Source: an uncultured Vicinamibacterales bacterium
Lineage (GTDB): Bacteria; Acidobacteriota; Vicinamibacteria; Vicinamibacterales; UBA8438
Reading direction: 5' to 3'
Length of the DNA stretch: 64,000 nt
Assembly (NCBI GenBank): GCA_958295905.1
Contig: OY282382.1
Coordinates: 2,876,001-2,940,000 of the forward strand
Shown piece after piece: positions 36,881 to 44,693 of the stretch. Each line of letters begins with the position of its first letter. Within the stretch, counting starts at the first letter, position 1. A program made the translations under genes and the position numbers. The notes below the pieces were generated by a model that worked only from the letters and a program-made list of their open reading frames with translations, did no database searches and had not been told where the DNA came from.

Positions 36881-37146
36881 GATTCCACCTCCTCGGTACG
36901 GGTCGCCCGCCTTGCAGGGGCGCCCCGGCGGTCCACGATAGCCCTTGGCGGGCCTTCTGTAAACTCGCCCCTGCAATCCATCCCGCGAGGGGCGTTGCGC
37001 GTCGCGGGGCGCCGCGCCGCGCGGACGCGACCAGGAGTCTTGAGCAACTCGCATCGCCGCTCTCGATGCACAGCTCGACGACCCGGAAACCGGCGTATAC
37101 TGCCGCCCAGCAGGCAGCGATTTCCGGAATTGCGAAGGAGAGACCC

Positions 37147-37563
37147 ATGACCGCCGTGGAAGGCGCGCGGGTCTATCTGCGAACGGGGTGCGCGGGATGC
37201 CACGGGAGGGAGGGCGAAGGCGGCCGAGCTCCCCGGCGGGCTCCCAGGTTGGTGAAAGTCGAACCCGGGCCGGACGTCGACCCGTGGGCCGCGGCGCGCA
37301 TACTGCCGTACCGCTCACCGTACGCGACGACGGTATGGGACTATATCAACCGCGGCATGCCGCTCAATAGAGAGGGGACGCTGACCGCCGACGAGGTATA
37401 CGCGCTGACCGCCTTTCTGCTCTACAAGAACGACGTCATCGCGGAGGACACGGTGCTCGACGCCCAGAGTCTGCCGCAGGTCAAGATGCCGAATCGTGAC
37501 GGATTCGCGCCCCTGCCGGACTGGCAGCCGGGGATGCCGCGGCTGCCGGGTTACCCCTACTGA
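37147..37563 (+). CDS. monoheme cytochrome c without a visible signal peptide
   Basis: A 138-residue protein from ATG 37147 with AAGGAGA upstream. The heme site is YLRTGCAGCHGREGEGG. The rest resembles cytochrome subunits of sulfite dehydrogenase/SoxX-like proteins: PYATTVWDYINRGMPLNREG with the Met ligand, TADEVYALTAFLLYKNDVIA and VKMPNRDGFAPLP. Heme attachment needs export, yet no hydrophobic leader precedes the heme motif, and extending to ATG 37066 adds only a polar stretch. The N terminus may have been lost. A TATACT box lies at 37096. Confidence 0.75.
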   Translation: MTAVEGARVYLRTGCAGCHGREGEGGRAPRRAPRLVKVEPGPDVDPWAAARILPYRSPYATTVWDYINRGMPLNREGTLTADEVYALTAFLLYKNDVIAEDTVLDAQSLPQVKMPNRDGFAPLPDWQPGMPRLPGYPY

Positions 37564-37702
37564 TCGTCCGTGTCGGCACGCTCTCGACGGGCTGTCGTGG
37601 CGGGAGGGCGGAGAACGGATCTTCGTCTTCCAGCCCGCCGCGGCAGCGCTCCGAAGCGGACTCCCCTGCGGCTCATGGTCGAGGTGCCGCGCCAAGCGTT
37701 CC

Positions 37703-37816
37703 AGGTGCGACGCCTCGCTGGGAATCTCCGGCGGATTCGGCACCCGGTGTCGAGGTCGAGCCCGGTCATGATGTTCTGGGTGCGATGCCTCGCTGGGAAT
37801 CTCCGGCGGATTCGGG
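37703..37816. repeat. 76-bp tandem duplication in a gene-free spacer
   Basis: ggtgcgacgcctcgctggga atctccggcggattcgg at 37703 recurs at 37779 with one base changed (gatgcc). The region 37564-37990 has no supported gene. Confidence 0.7.
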
Positions 37817-37990
37817 GCCCAGCCGACATGCGCCATCTCGTCCGCGGCCTCGACGCATCAATCCCCACGGACGTCGGTGCCGAGCGGGTCGCGTAACATG
37901 CGGTGCGACACGAGGAGCAGCGGGTCGGTCACCCGCGAAGTTCAACCGCCTGAAGGACGCCCCCGGAAGCACCGGTGGTTCCGCGACGAG

Positions 37991-38100
37991 AGGAGTCCGC
38001 GCCGTAGAACGGTTTGAGTCCGATTTGGCACAATATGTAGCGGTCGATCGCCTGCGCTTGCTCAATATATGGTGGTCATAATTTCCTGCGGCGCAGACTC
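37991..38100. mobile_element. second copy of the MITE-like element with 17-bp inverted ends
   Basis: aggagtccgcgccgtagaac at the left and cctgcggcgcagactc at the right frame the same interior as 11271-11383: cacaatatgtagcggtc, cgcttgctcaatatatggtg and gtcataatttcc. The left end is degraded. It lies 33 bp before the start of paralogue D, so its AT-rich interior might act as that gene's promoter; that is inference. Confidence 0.75.
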
Positions 38101-38133
38101 AGAGCACGGATTTCGACTGTCGAAGAGCATGCG

Positions 38134-39231
38134 ATGGGCAACCGGGGGTACGCCGCAGTTCTGATTCTGCTCGTGACCGCGTCGGGCGCGACGGCGCCCG
38201 CCGCAGCCCAGACCGGGTTCGAGTCGCCGCGCCTCGGCGACGGCCGGCCGGATCTGCAGGGGGTCTGGGATTTCCGCACGCTGACGCCGCTCGAGCGGCC
38301 CGAGGACCGCGCCGGCCGAGCGCTGCTGACGCCGGAGGAAGCGGCGGCGATCGAGGCCGCCGCGGCGCAGCGCGCCATCGAGGCGGACCGGTCCGGGATC
38401 CGGACGGCGCGGTTGCCGGCCGGCGGCAACATCGTCAGCTACAACGATTTCTGGAACGACCGCGGGGCCGGGGTCGTCGACGACCGGCGCACATCCCTCA
38501 TCGTCGATCCCCCGGACGGACGGATACCGTCGCCGCAGCCGGGGGCGCGGCGGCAGCTTGCGGTCGCCGCCGGCGCCCCCGCGGCGCCGCCGGACCGTCC
38601 GGTGCGGTTCCTGGTGGGCGGCATCGGGATGCGCGGCCCCGAGGATCGCGGGCTCGCCGAGCGTTGTCTGCGCGGCTTCAACGCCGGCCCCCCGATCGTG
38701 CCGGTCTCCCCCAGAGGCCGCTACAACCAGAACATGCAGCTTTTTCAGACGCCGGACCACGTGGTCGTGTTCACCGAGATGGTGCACGACGCGCGTATCG
38801 TGCCGCTCGACGGGCGGGACCCGCTGCCGGACGGCATACGGCAGTGGATGGGCAGCTCGCGTGGCCGCTGGGAGGGCGACACGCTGGTGGTCGAGACGAC
38901 CAACTTCACCGACCGGACCGCGAGCTTCGTTCCGTTCACGCGCCTCGCGATCGGGACGGGCCGGACGCTGCACCTGACCGAGCGGTTCCGGCTCGTCGGG
39001 CCGGATACGCTCCTCTACGAGTTCACCATTGACGACCTGACGAGCTTTACGCGGCCGTTCTCGGCGGCGATTCCGATGAAGCGCGGGACTGCGCCGCTCT
39101 TCGAATACGCGTGCCACGAGGGCAACTACGGCATGCGGAACATGCTCTCAGGCGCCCGCATCGAGGAGGGGCGGACGTCCGAGCGCGGACATCGCGCCCG
39201 CCGCGGGCCGCTCGATGCGCGCCCGCCGTGA
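38134..39231 (+). CDS. secreted acidobacterial family protein (paralogue D)
   Basis: 365 residues, signal MGNRGYAAVLILLVTASGAT. It has the family words RPDLQGVWDFRTLTPLERP, LLTPEEAAAIEAA, YNDFWNDRGAGVVDDRRTSL, AERCLRGFNAGPP, YNQNMQLFQTPDHVVVFTEM, ARIVPLDGRDPLP, GRWEGDTLVVETTNFTDRTA, LTERFRLVGPDTLLYEFTID and FEYACHEGNYGMRNMLSGAR. An insertion of about 20 residues (PAAPPDRPVRFLVGG) precedes the Cys motif compared with paralogue C. A MITE-like repeat ends 33 bp upstream. Role unknown. Confidence 0.85.
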   Translation: MGNRGYAAVLILLVTASGATAPAAAQTGFESPRLGDGRPDLQGVWDFRTLTPLERPEDRAGRALLTPEEAAAIEAAAAQRAIEADRSGIRTARLPAGGNIVSYNDFWNDRGAGVVDDRRTSLIVDPPDGRIPSPQPGARRQLAVAAGAPAAPPDRPVRFLVGGIGMRGPEDRGLAERCLRGFNAGPPIVPVSPRGRYNQNMQLFQTPDHVVVFTEMVHDARIVPLDGRDPLPDGIRQWMGSSRGRWEGDTLVVETTNFTDRTASFVPFTRLAIGTGRTLHLTERFRLVGPDTLLYEFTIDDLTSFTRPFSAAIPMKRGTAPLFEYACHEGNYGMRNMLSGARIEEGRTSERGHRARRGPLDARPP

Positions 39232-39405
39232 GGCCGAATCCGGCATCGGACCGAGGCTCTCGGCGAAGGCCGGGACCCGGCCGGCCGCCCCTTCGCCGGC
39301 GGCCCGGGGGATCTCGGTCCGTTCCGGCTCAAGATCGACCAACGTCTCCGCGCGAGCCGACGGCGGCCGCGCATCGAGACGGGAGGACGCCCCCCGGCCG
39401 CCGCA

Positions 39406-40149
39406 TCACTCCGGCAGATCGTTGCCGCTGGAATCGCGGCTCGAAGCGGGCTGAAGCTCGTCCGGCGAGATGCGCCCGTCGCCGTCGGTGTCGAGTCTGC
39501 GCAACGACTGCGCCGCCGATTCGATCTCCGTCTCGGAGATCGTTCCGTCCTGGTCCGCGTCGAACGCCGCCATGAGGGGCATGCGTACCTGCGGGCCTCC
39601 GCCGCCGCTCCCGGTTCCCTGCGACGGGGCTGCGGGCCCTTCCGCGCTCCCGGGCTCCCGATCTCTCGGCCCACCCGTTTCCGCCGCCAACCCCAGGATT
39701 TCCGCCGCGGAGGCCGCGCCGTCCCCGTCGGCGTCGGCAGAAGACAGGAGACTCCGGAACTGCGGCGGCAGATCCGCGATATCCAGCGCTTCGTCGGCGC
39801 CCAGGGTCCTGATCTCAGTCCCCTCGGGGAGGTTCGCCGGATTGCCGAAGAAGACGCGGGGGCCGCCCCGCCGGGGCCGCAGTTCGCCGGCCGAAAGCCG
39901 TCCGTCGCCGTCGTCGTCGAGTGAGGCGAGCGATTCCGGGGCCGCGTCGATCTCGCCGGCCGAGATACCGCCGTCGTCGTCGGTGTCGAGGGCGCGGAAG
40001 GCCGGCAGCCTGCGCACCCCGCGGTCGTTGTCCCCGCGTTCCTCGGGCTGGACATCTTCCCGCGGCTGGTTCGTCGCGGCGCAACCGGCCAGCCCAAGCG
40101 TCAGCGCCAACGCCGCCGCCGTCTTGAGCGCGGGCGCTCGTGAGCGCAT
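39406..40149 (-). CDS. EF-hand lipoprotein
   Basis: About 247 residues from ATG 40149: MRSRAPALKTAAALALTLGL AGC is a lipoprotein signal with lipobox LAGC. Four to five EF-hand calcium loops follow: DTDDDGGISAGEI, DDDGDGRLSAGEL, DADGDGAASAAEI, DADQDGTISETEI and DTDGDGRISPDEL, each with the D-x-D-x-D-G pattern. It probably binds calcium at the outer or inner membrane surface. An ATG at 40236 is an alternative start but gives an over-long basic head. It is transcribed toward paralogue D, tail to tail. Confidence 0.8.
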   Translation of the reverse strand: MRSRAPALKTAAALALTLGLAGCAATNQPREDVQPEERGDNDRGVRRLPAFRALDTDDDGGISAGEIDAAPESLASLDDDGDGRLSAGELRPRRGGPRVFFGNPANLPEGTEIRTLGADEALDIADLPPQFRSLLSSADADGDGAASAAEILGLAAETGGPRDREPGSAEGPAAPSQGTGSGGGGPQVRMPLMAAFDADQDGTISETEIESAAQSLRRLDTDGDGRISPDELQPASSRDSSGNDLPE

Positions 40150-40281
40150 GGCCGACGCCCGTGGGAAGACGCGCGACGGCGGTCGGCGCGCGGGTCGTGG
40201 GTCACGTCGCGGGAACGGACGAATCAACTGGGTCATGGTCTTCTCTCTCCATGCGATTCCCGATGTCTTGCTTGCCGCCCT

Positions 40282-40388
40282 GGCCCGGAGAGCGTCGCCT
40301 TCGGCTCCGCTCACCGCCCAACCAACCCTCCAGGGAAGTCGGCGCCTCCGGGGGGAGGCGGCGCCGTTCTACGGCGCAGACTCCTGGC
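40282..40388 (-). repeat. dispersed repeat module 2 (inverted copy)
   Basis: Read leftward, ccaggagtctgcgccgtaga, then ttccctggagggttggttgg, gcggtgagcggagccgaagg and cgacgctctccgggcc match the words at 10502-10591 and 4362-4445. It fills most of the spacer between the EF-hand gene and the M56 peptidase gene. Confidence 0.7.
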
Positions 40389-40517
40389 TCCGCCGTGCGT
40401 CATCCTCCGCCGCCGGATGCGACGGCGTCGCCTTGCGCACGCGCCCGCGGTTCACGTCAGACGCGTTCCCCGTTCCGTGCGTCGGGCGGGGCCGGAGGGG
40501 AGCCTCCACGACCGGAG

Positions 40518-41852
40518 TCACCGGCCCGCCCGCCGCTCGTCCAGCTCGGCGAGTCGTTCCTGCAGCCCGGCGACCTGTCGCGCCAGCTCGCCCGCCGCCG
40601 CGTCGTTCCCCAACGGGCCGGATATCGCGGCAAGCGCTTGTTGCAGCTCCTGCAGGACCGCCGTGGTCCGTTGCCTCATGTCGCCGGTTCCGGCCGACCG
40701 AGGCGGACGCCGACGGCCGGCGGAGGTTGCCGGCTGACCGGCGCCCGGTGCCGGCTGCGCCGGCCCCCGCGCGGCGGCGAAGAGCGTAATCGTCACCCGG
40801 GTTGCCGGTTGACCGGCGCCCGGCGCCGGTTGCGCCGACCCCCGCGCGGCGGCGGCCGGTGGAACCGTCGCCGCCGCGGCGCTCAGCGGAACCGTCGCCG
40901 CCGCCGTCCAGACCGCCGCACCCAGCGCCGCGCCCAGCCCCATCGCGAGCGCCGCCGACACTCGTTTGGACATCGTTCCATCCCTCTCGAACAACGCATC
41001 GGCCCTGGCGCGCAGCTCCGTCGGCCGCAGCATCGGCGCCGCGGGCGGCAACGCCCGCGGGTGCCCCGCCAGCGCGATCAGACAACGCACGTAGGCGCGC
41101 CGATCGCCGGTGCGGCGCACGACCGCGGCATCGACGACCTGCTCCCGGCGCAGGCGGATGCGCCGGCGGATCAGCCACGCCCAGGGGTGGAACCACAGAA
41201 GCGCCGCCACCACTTCCTCGGCCACCGCCGCGGCGAAGTCGCGCCGTTCGAGGTGCAGAAGCTCGTGGCAGACGATGCCGCGCTGGAACGTCGGTTCGAA
41301 CCGGTCGAAGGCGGCCGGCAGCACCACGGTCGGGCGGAACAGCCCGAAACTGCAGGGCATCCGGACGTCCGGCGGCTGAACGAAGGCGGCCGTCCGGAAC
41401 CGCGCCAGGAACTCCCGCGCCGGCGCCGGCGGCGCGATCTGGTCCGCCGAGCGGCCGAGACGGCCGAGCCGCACGAGGCCCAGCCCGAGCCGTGTCAGCC
41501 GGAAGACGGCGCCCGCGGCCAGAAGCCCCAGAACCCACGTCCACGGGTCGACGCCCCACCGTTCGGCGGGCAGGGCGACGACGCTCTCGGCGACCGAGAC
41601 ACCGGCGACGCCGGTGGGCTCCCGCTCCGGTCCGACCAGGGGCGCTCCGTGGGCGGGTGTCGCCGGGACCGGCTGCCAGGGCTGCATCCACGGCATCACC
41701 ACCAGCAGCAGGAGCACCGCCTGCCAGTACTTCAGCAGGAAGCCGGGCTCGCGAAGCCGCAGGACACAGACCCCGAACCCGGCGGCGCCGGCCACGCCGG
41801 CGGCCTGCATCCAGTGCGCGACGACGTTCTGCGCCAGCAGCTCAGCCGTCAT
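40518..41852 (-). CDS. M56-family (BlaR1/MecR1-like) membrane metallopeptidase
   Basis: 444 residues with about four membrane helices (GVAGAAGFGVCVL, YWQAVLLLLVVMPWM, WTWVLGLLAAGAVF and a later segment ALAMGLGAALGAAVW). The zinc site is VCHELLHLERRDF (HELLH near residue 196), followed by FHPWAWLIRRRIRLRREQVVDA, a typical M56 motif. It should sense a cell-envelope signal and cleave or release the BlaI-type repressor encoded just upstream. There is no penicillin-binding sensor domain. Instead the C-terminal part is Ala/Pro rich, carries a 25-residue duplicated unit (75 bp, 40725 and 40800), and ends in a coiled coil. It overlaps the repressor gene by 11 bases. Confidence 0.85.
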   Translation of the reverse strand: MTAELLAQNVVAHWMQAAGVAGAAGFGVCVLRLREPGFLLKYWQAVLLLLVVMPWMQPWQPVPATPAHGAPLVGPEREPTGVAGVSVAESVVALPAERWGVDPWTWVLGLLAAGAVFRLTRLGLGLVRLGRLGRSADQIAPPAPAREFLARFRTAAFVQPPDVRMPCSFGLFRPTVVLPAAFDRFEPTFQRGIVCHELLHLERRDFAAAVAEEVVAALLWFHPWAWLIRRRIRLRREQVVDAAVVRRTGDRRAYVRCLIALAGHPRALPPAAPMLRPTELRARADALFERDGTMSKRVSAALAMGLGAALGAAVWTAAATVPLSAAAATVPPAAAARGSAQPAPGAGQPATRVTITLFAAARGPAQPAPGAGQPATSAGRRRPPRSAGTGDMRQRTTAVLQELQQALAAISGPLGNDAAAGELARQVAGLQERLAELDERRAGR

Positions 41853-42231
41853 CGTCCTTGTCCAGCCCGTTCAGCCGGCTCGCGATGTCTCGGAGGTCGT
41901 CTGCGCTGAGTCGCTTGTCGCGGATGAGGTGCTGCACGAGCGGCTCGGCCGCGCCCCCGAACACGCGGTCGACGAAGTGGCGTACCATCGCCCGGAGCAC
42001 GCCCTCGCGGGTGGACCGCGCTCGATAGACGTGCGCCCGGGCGGCGCGGCTGACGCTCAGATGCCCTTTCCGCTCGAGAATCCGCATCGTCGTCAGCACC
42101 GTGGTGTAGGCGATGGGCCGGCGCTCCCGGAACGCCTCGTAGACCTCGCGCACCGTCACCTCGCCGCGGGCCCAGACCGCCTGCATGATCTCGAGCTCCT
42201 GGTCGGCGAGGGGAGGACGTTGGCGCGGCAT
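41842..42231 (-). CDS. blaI: BlaI/MecI/CopY-family transcriptional repressor
   Basis: A 129-residue winged-helix repressor: LADQELEIMQAVWARGEVTV, REVYEAFRERRPIAYTTVLT, TMRILERKGHLSVSRAARAH and the C-terminal dimer region ending GLDKDDDG. It represses its own operon until the M56 partner is activated. The start ATG at 42231 has no Shine-Dalgarno sequence; a TACT-N8-AGTA palindrome lies 4-19 bases before it and overlaps the promoter. It overlaps the M56 gene by 11 bases. Confidence 0.88.
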   Translation of the reverse strand: MPRQRPPLADQELEIMQAVWARGEVTVREVYEAFRERRPIAYTTVLTTMRILERKGHLSVSRAARAHVYRARSTREGVLRAMVRHFVDRVFGGAAEPLVQHLIRDKRLSADDLRDIASRLNGLDKDDDG

Positions 42232-42234
42232 AAC

Positions 42235-42273
42235 TACTATCTAATCAGTACTCGGCTGCGTATAGTTTGTCAA
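42235..42273 (-). promoter_or_regulatory. promoter and palindromic operator of the blaI-M56 operon
   Basis: Reading leftward, TTGACA (42273-42268), a 17-base spacer and TACTGA (42250-42245) form a sigma-70-type promoter. The palindrome TACTATCTAATCAGTA (42235-42250) covers the -10 region and start site, as expected for BlaI-family autoregulation. The start codon follows within a few bases, so the transcript should be nearly leaderless. Confidence 0.65.
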
Positions 42274-42290
42274 GCCGCGCGAGACCCGGG
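42252..42290. repeat. 39-bp direct repeat, left copy
   Basis: tcggctgcgtatagtttgtc aagccgcgcgagacccggg recurs at 43173-43211 with a single change (gagacc versus gggacc). The two copies bracket the toxin-antitoxin cassette. This left copy contains the -35 element of the blaI promoter. Confidence 0.85.
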
Positions 42291-42498
42291 ATCTCGCCGT
42301 CCTCGCTCCCTGACCGTCGCCGGCATGCGGCTTGATATCGACATGGCCTGGCTGGCCGTCGAGTGGCGGCGCAGCGGTGAGCCAGGAGCTCGGCGCGCAG
42401 GAGTCGCCGTCCGCGAAGTCGCCGACTTCCGGAACGCCGCCGATCGTATCGAACCTGCCGTGATCGTGAGGCTCCCCGGAGGCCGCGCCCGCCGATCT

Positions 42499-42530
42499 TG
42501 CCTGCGCAGATGTGATACCGTGCCTGCGCA
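42499..42530 (+). promoter_or_regulatory. direct-repeat operator before the antitoxin gene
   Basis: TGCCTGCGCA occurs at 42499 and 42521, a spacing of 22 bases (two helical turns), flanking tgtgatacc, a possible -10 region. The antitoxin start lies 7 bases after the second copy. This is a plausible site for autoregulation by the ribbon-helix-helix antitoxin. Confidence 0.5.
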
Positions 42531-42536
42531 TACAGC

Positions 42537-42779
42537 ATGCAGTACACGATTCGAGCGGTTCCCGACGAGATCGATCGCGCCATTCGGCGGCGGGCCAAGC
42601 GTGAATCGAAGAGCCTCAATGCGGTCGTCATCGACGCGCTGGCCCGCGGGCTGGCCCTGGACGCCGCGACCACCCGGCATACCGATCTGGACCACCTGGT
42701 CGGCACGTGGCAGGAAGACCCGGGTTTCGACAGCGCTGTCGCCGAGTTCGAACGCATCGACGACGAGTCGTGGAAATGA
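42537..42779 (+). CDS. vapB: ribbon-helix-helix antitoxin (FitA/VapB type)
   Basis: An 80-residue protein starting MQYTIRAVPDEIDRAIRRRA with a DNA-binding beta strand (YTIRAVP), two helices (KRESKSLNAVVIDALARGLA) and a C-terminal toxin-neutralising tail (HLVGTWQEDPGFDSAVAEFE RIDDESWK). This fits FitA-like antitoxins of PIN toxins. Its stop overlaps the toxin start (ATGA), the usual translational coupling that keeps the antitoxin in excess. The cassette lies between 39-bp direct repeats. Confidence 0.85.
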   Translation: MQYTIRAVPDEIDRAIRRRAKRESKSLNAVVIDALARGLALDAATTRHTDLDHLVGTWQEDPGFDSAVAEFERIDDESWK

Positions 42780-43159
42780 ACGTCGCCCTCGACACGAACG
42801 CCTACCGCGACTTCATGCGCGGCGCTGCCGAACGGGTCGAGATCATTCGAGCGGTGCGGGCCATCGTCCTGCCGCTCATCGTGCTGGGTGAGTTGCGGGC
42901 CGGTTTCGCGGCCGGCAACCGGGAGTCGACGAACGCCGCCAACCTGCAACGGTTCCTGGCCAGTCCTCGGGTGTCCGTGCTCCCGCCCGACGAACAGACC
43001 GCGCACTACTACGCGCAACTGCACCAGCAACTTCGCAACGACGGACGCCCGATACCTACCAACGACCTCTGGATCGCGGCTCTCGCGGTCCAGCACGACT
43101 TGGTGCTCTGCACATCCGACCGCCATTTTCGGCAGATTCCGCAGCTCGTGATCTGCTGA
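42776..43159 (+). CDS. vapC: PIN-domain ribonuclease toxin (VapC/FitB type)
   Basis: A 127-residue PIN domain. The acidic metal site is visible as VALDTNAYRDF (first Asp), LIVLGELRAGF (Glu), PTNDLWIAALAVQ (Asp) and LCTSDRHFRQI (last Asp). Such proteins cut tRNA or other RNA when not bound by the antitoxin. Overlap ATGA with the antitoxin gene, complete length. The module may have entered here together with, or by recombination between, the flanking direct repeats. Confidence 0.88.
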   Translation: MNVALDTNAYRDFMRGAAERVEIIRAVRAIVLPLIVLGELRAGFAAGNRESTNAANLQRFLASPRVSVLPPDEQTAHYYAQLHQQLRNDGRPIPTNDLWIAALAVQHDLVLCTSDRHFRQIPQLVIC

Positions 43160-43172
43160 TCACCCGTCACGA

Positions 43173-43211
43173 TCGGCTGCGTATAGTTTGTCAAGCCGCG
43201 CGGGACCCGGG
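43173..43211. repeat. 39-bp direct repeat, right copy
   Basis: Matches 42252-42290 at 38 of 39 positions. Here the TTGACA element faces leftward into the toxin gene and lacks a -10 partner, so this copy does not look like an active promoter. Confidence 0.85.
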
Positions 43212-43310
43212 GTTGATTTTGATGCCGTCGGCGGCGTTCCGGCGAGAGCGGTGCGCCGCGTTTCGGTAGAATCAGCGGCGGAAGACAGACACCCACCACG
43301 GAGGAGAGTC

Positions 43311-44276
43311 ATGCGATTCGCCAACGTTGCCGCCGTCGCCGTCGCCGCGTTCACGGTCCTGCCCGCGGGTGCCGCAGCACCCGCCGCCGCCCAGTCGTGG
43401 ACCCCGCCGTCGCCCGACGAACGCTGTCCCGGCAAGTGGGGCGCCGGCGACGAGCGGGGCGCGGGGAACCACATGGGTCCCGAGACGGTGCTCAAGGCGG
43501 CGCGTCTGATACGGACCGGCCGCGTGATCGAGCTCGGGCAGGTACTGAGAGGTTCGATGCCGCTCGGCGCCCGCCACTTCGACCTCTACATGAAGCCGAC
43601 CGGCCGGAACGCGGGTTCGAACCGGCGCGGCTCGAACGAGGAGCTGGTCGTCGCCGAAATGGGTCAGGTGGGCACGCAGTTCGACGGCTTCACCCACCAG
43701 ACCATCGGCGACAGCCTCTACAACTGCATCGATCAGAACGAGATCATGACGCGGACGGGGTTCACGCGGCTCGGCGTCGAGAACGTCGGCACGCTGATGA
43801 CCCGGGGCGTGCTGATCGACGTGGCCGCCCTCAAGGGCGTCGACATGCTTCCCGACACGTACGAGATCACGGTCGACGACCTGCAGCAGGCGCTCGACCG
43901 GCAGGGGGTGGCGCTGGAACCGGGCGATGCGGTGCTGATCCACACCGGTTGGGGCGTGCTCTGGGACACCGACGCGGAGCGCTTCATGGCGACCAATCCG
44001 GGGATCGGCGTCGCGGCCGCGCAGTGGCTCGTGGAACAGGACCCCATGCTGCTGGGCGCGGACAACCAGCCGGTCGAGGTCTCGCCCAACCCGGATCCGG
44101 AAGTGTCGTTGCCGGTCCACCAGATCATGCTGGTGGTCAACGGCATCCATCTCGTGGAGCGGATGAAGCTGGACGAGCTGGCCGCGGCCGGCGTCCACGA
44201 GTTCGCCTTCGTCGTCCAGCCTCTCAAGATCCAGGGCGGCACGGGATCGACCGTCGCGCCGGTCGCGATCCACTGA
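43311..44276 (+). CDS. cyclase-family (kynurenine formamidase-like) hydrolase, exported
   Basis: A 321-residue protein with signal MRFANVAAVAVAAFTVLPAG and ribosome binding site GGAGGAGAG. A TAGAAT -10 box lies at 43266. The Pfam Cyclase (PF04199) layout is visible: IELGQVLRGSMPLG, the metal motif GQVGTQFDGFTHQTIGD (G-T-x-x-D-x-x-x-H with Gln in place of the first His), RGVLIDVAAL, LEPGDAVLIHTGWG and VNGIHLVERMKLDELAAAGV. Members hydrolyse formamides or cyclic amides; the substrate here is unknown. A perfect 10-bp hairpin follows the stop. Confidence 0.85.
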   Translation: MRFANVAAVAVAAFTVLPAGAAAPAAAQSWTPPSPDERCPGKWGAGDERGAGNHMGPETVLKAARLIRTGRVIELGQVLRGSMPLGARHFDLYMKPTGRNAGSNRRGSNEELVVAEMGQVGTQFDGFTHQTIGDSLYNCIDQNEIMTRTGFTRLGVENVGTLMTRGVLIDVAALKGVDMLPDTYEITVDDLQQALDRQGVALEPGDAVLIHTGWGVLWDTDAERFMATNPGIGVAAAQWLVEQDPMLLGADNQPVEVSPNPDPEVSLPVHQIMLVVNGIHLVERMKLDELAAAGVHEFAFVVQPLKIQGGTGSTVAPVAIH

Positions 44277-44285
44277 ACCGGGGGA

Positions 44286-44322
44286 GGGTGCGGGCGACGG
44301 CCGCAAGCCGCGGCCCGCACCC
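44286..44322 (+). terminator. hairpin after the cyclase-family gene
   Basis: GGGTGCGGGC (44286-44295) and GCCCGCACCC (44313-44322) pair perfectly around a 17-base loop, ten bases past the stop. There is no T tract. The remaining spacer to 44693 is gene-free; its last 40 bases are AT-rich (ttgtaaattaaccacaatgt ggataaattg) and probably hold the promoter of the next gene. Confidence 0.55.
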
Positions 44323-44693
44323 CCGCACTCTGTTGACCGCCGGCCGCCTCCGCGGTGGAACCGTCCCGACCCTGCCCCCGAGCGTGCTTCGGTCTCTCAG
44401 ATTCCCCTTGGTCGAGGCCCATTCCCCGCGTGGGAAGGGAAGCGGAATCCCTACGGCGAACAGACCCCGAAGAACCAAGTCCCGAGAGGACCCCGACAAA
44501 GCGTCGCCGGGTGGAGACCTCCCGCTTCTCCAACGTGTCCGCCGGCGCGCGCCAGTCCGCGCGTGGAGGACCGCCGGGACAGCCTACCTACACGACCGTC
44601 TGTGCACGCCGGTGATGATCGGGGTGAAGGCGGACGGGGGCGGCAAAAAAGGATCTGCTTGTAAATTAACCACAATGTGGATAAATTGCAAGG

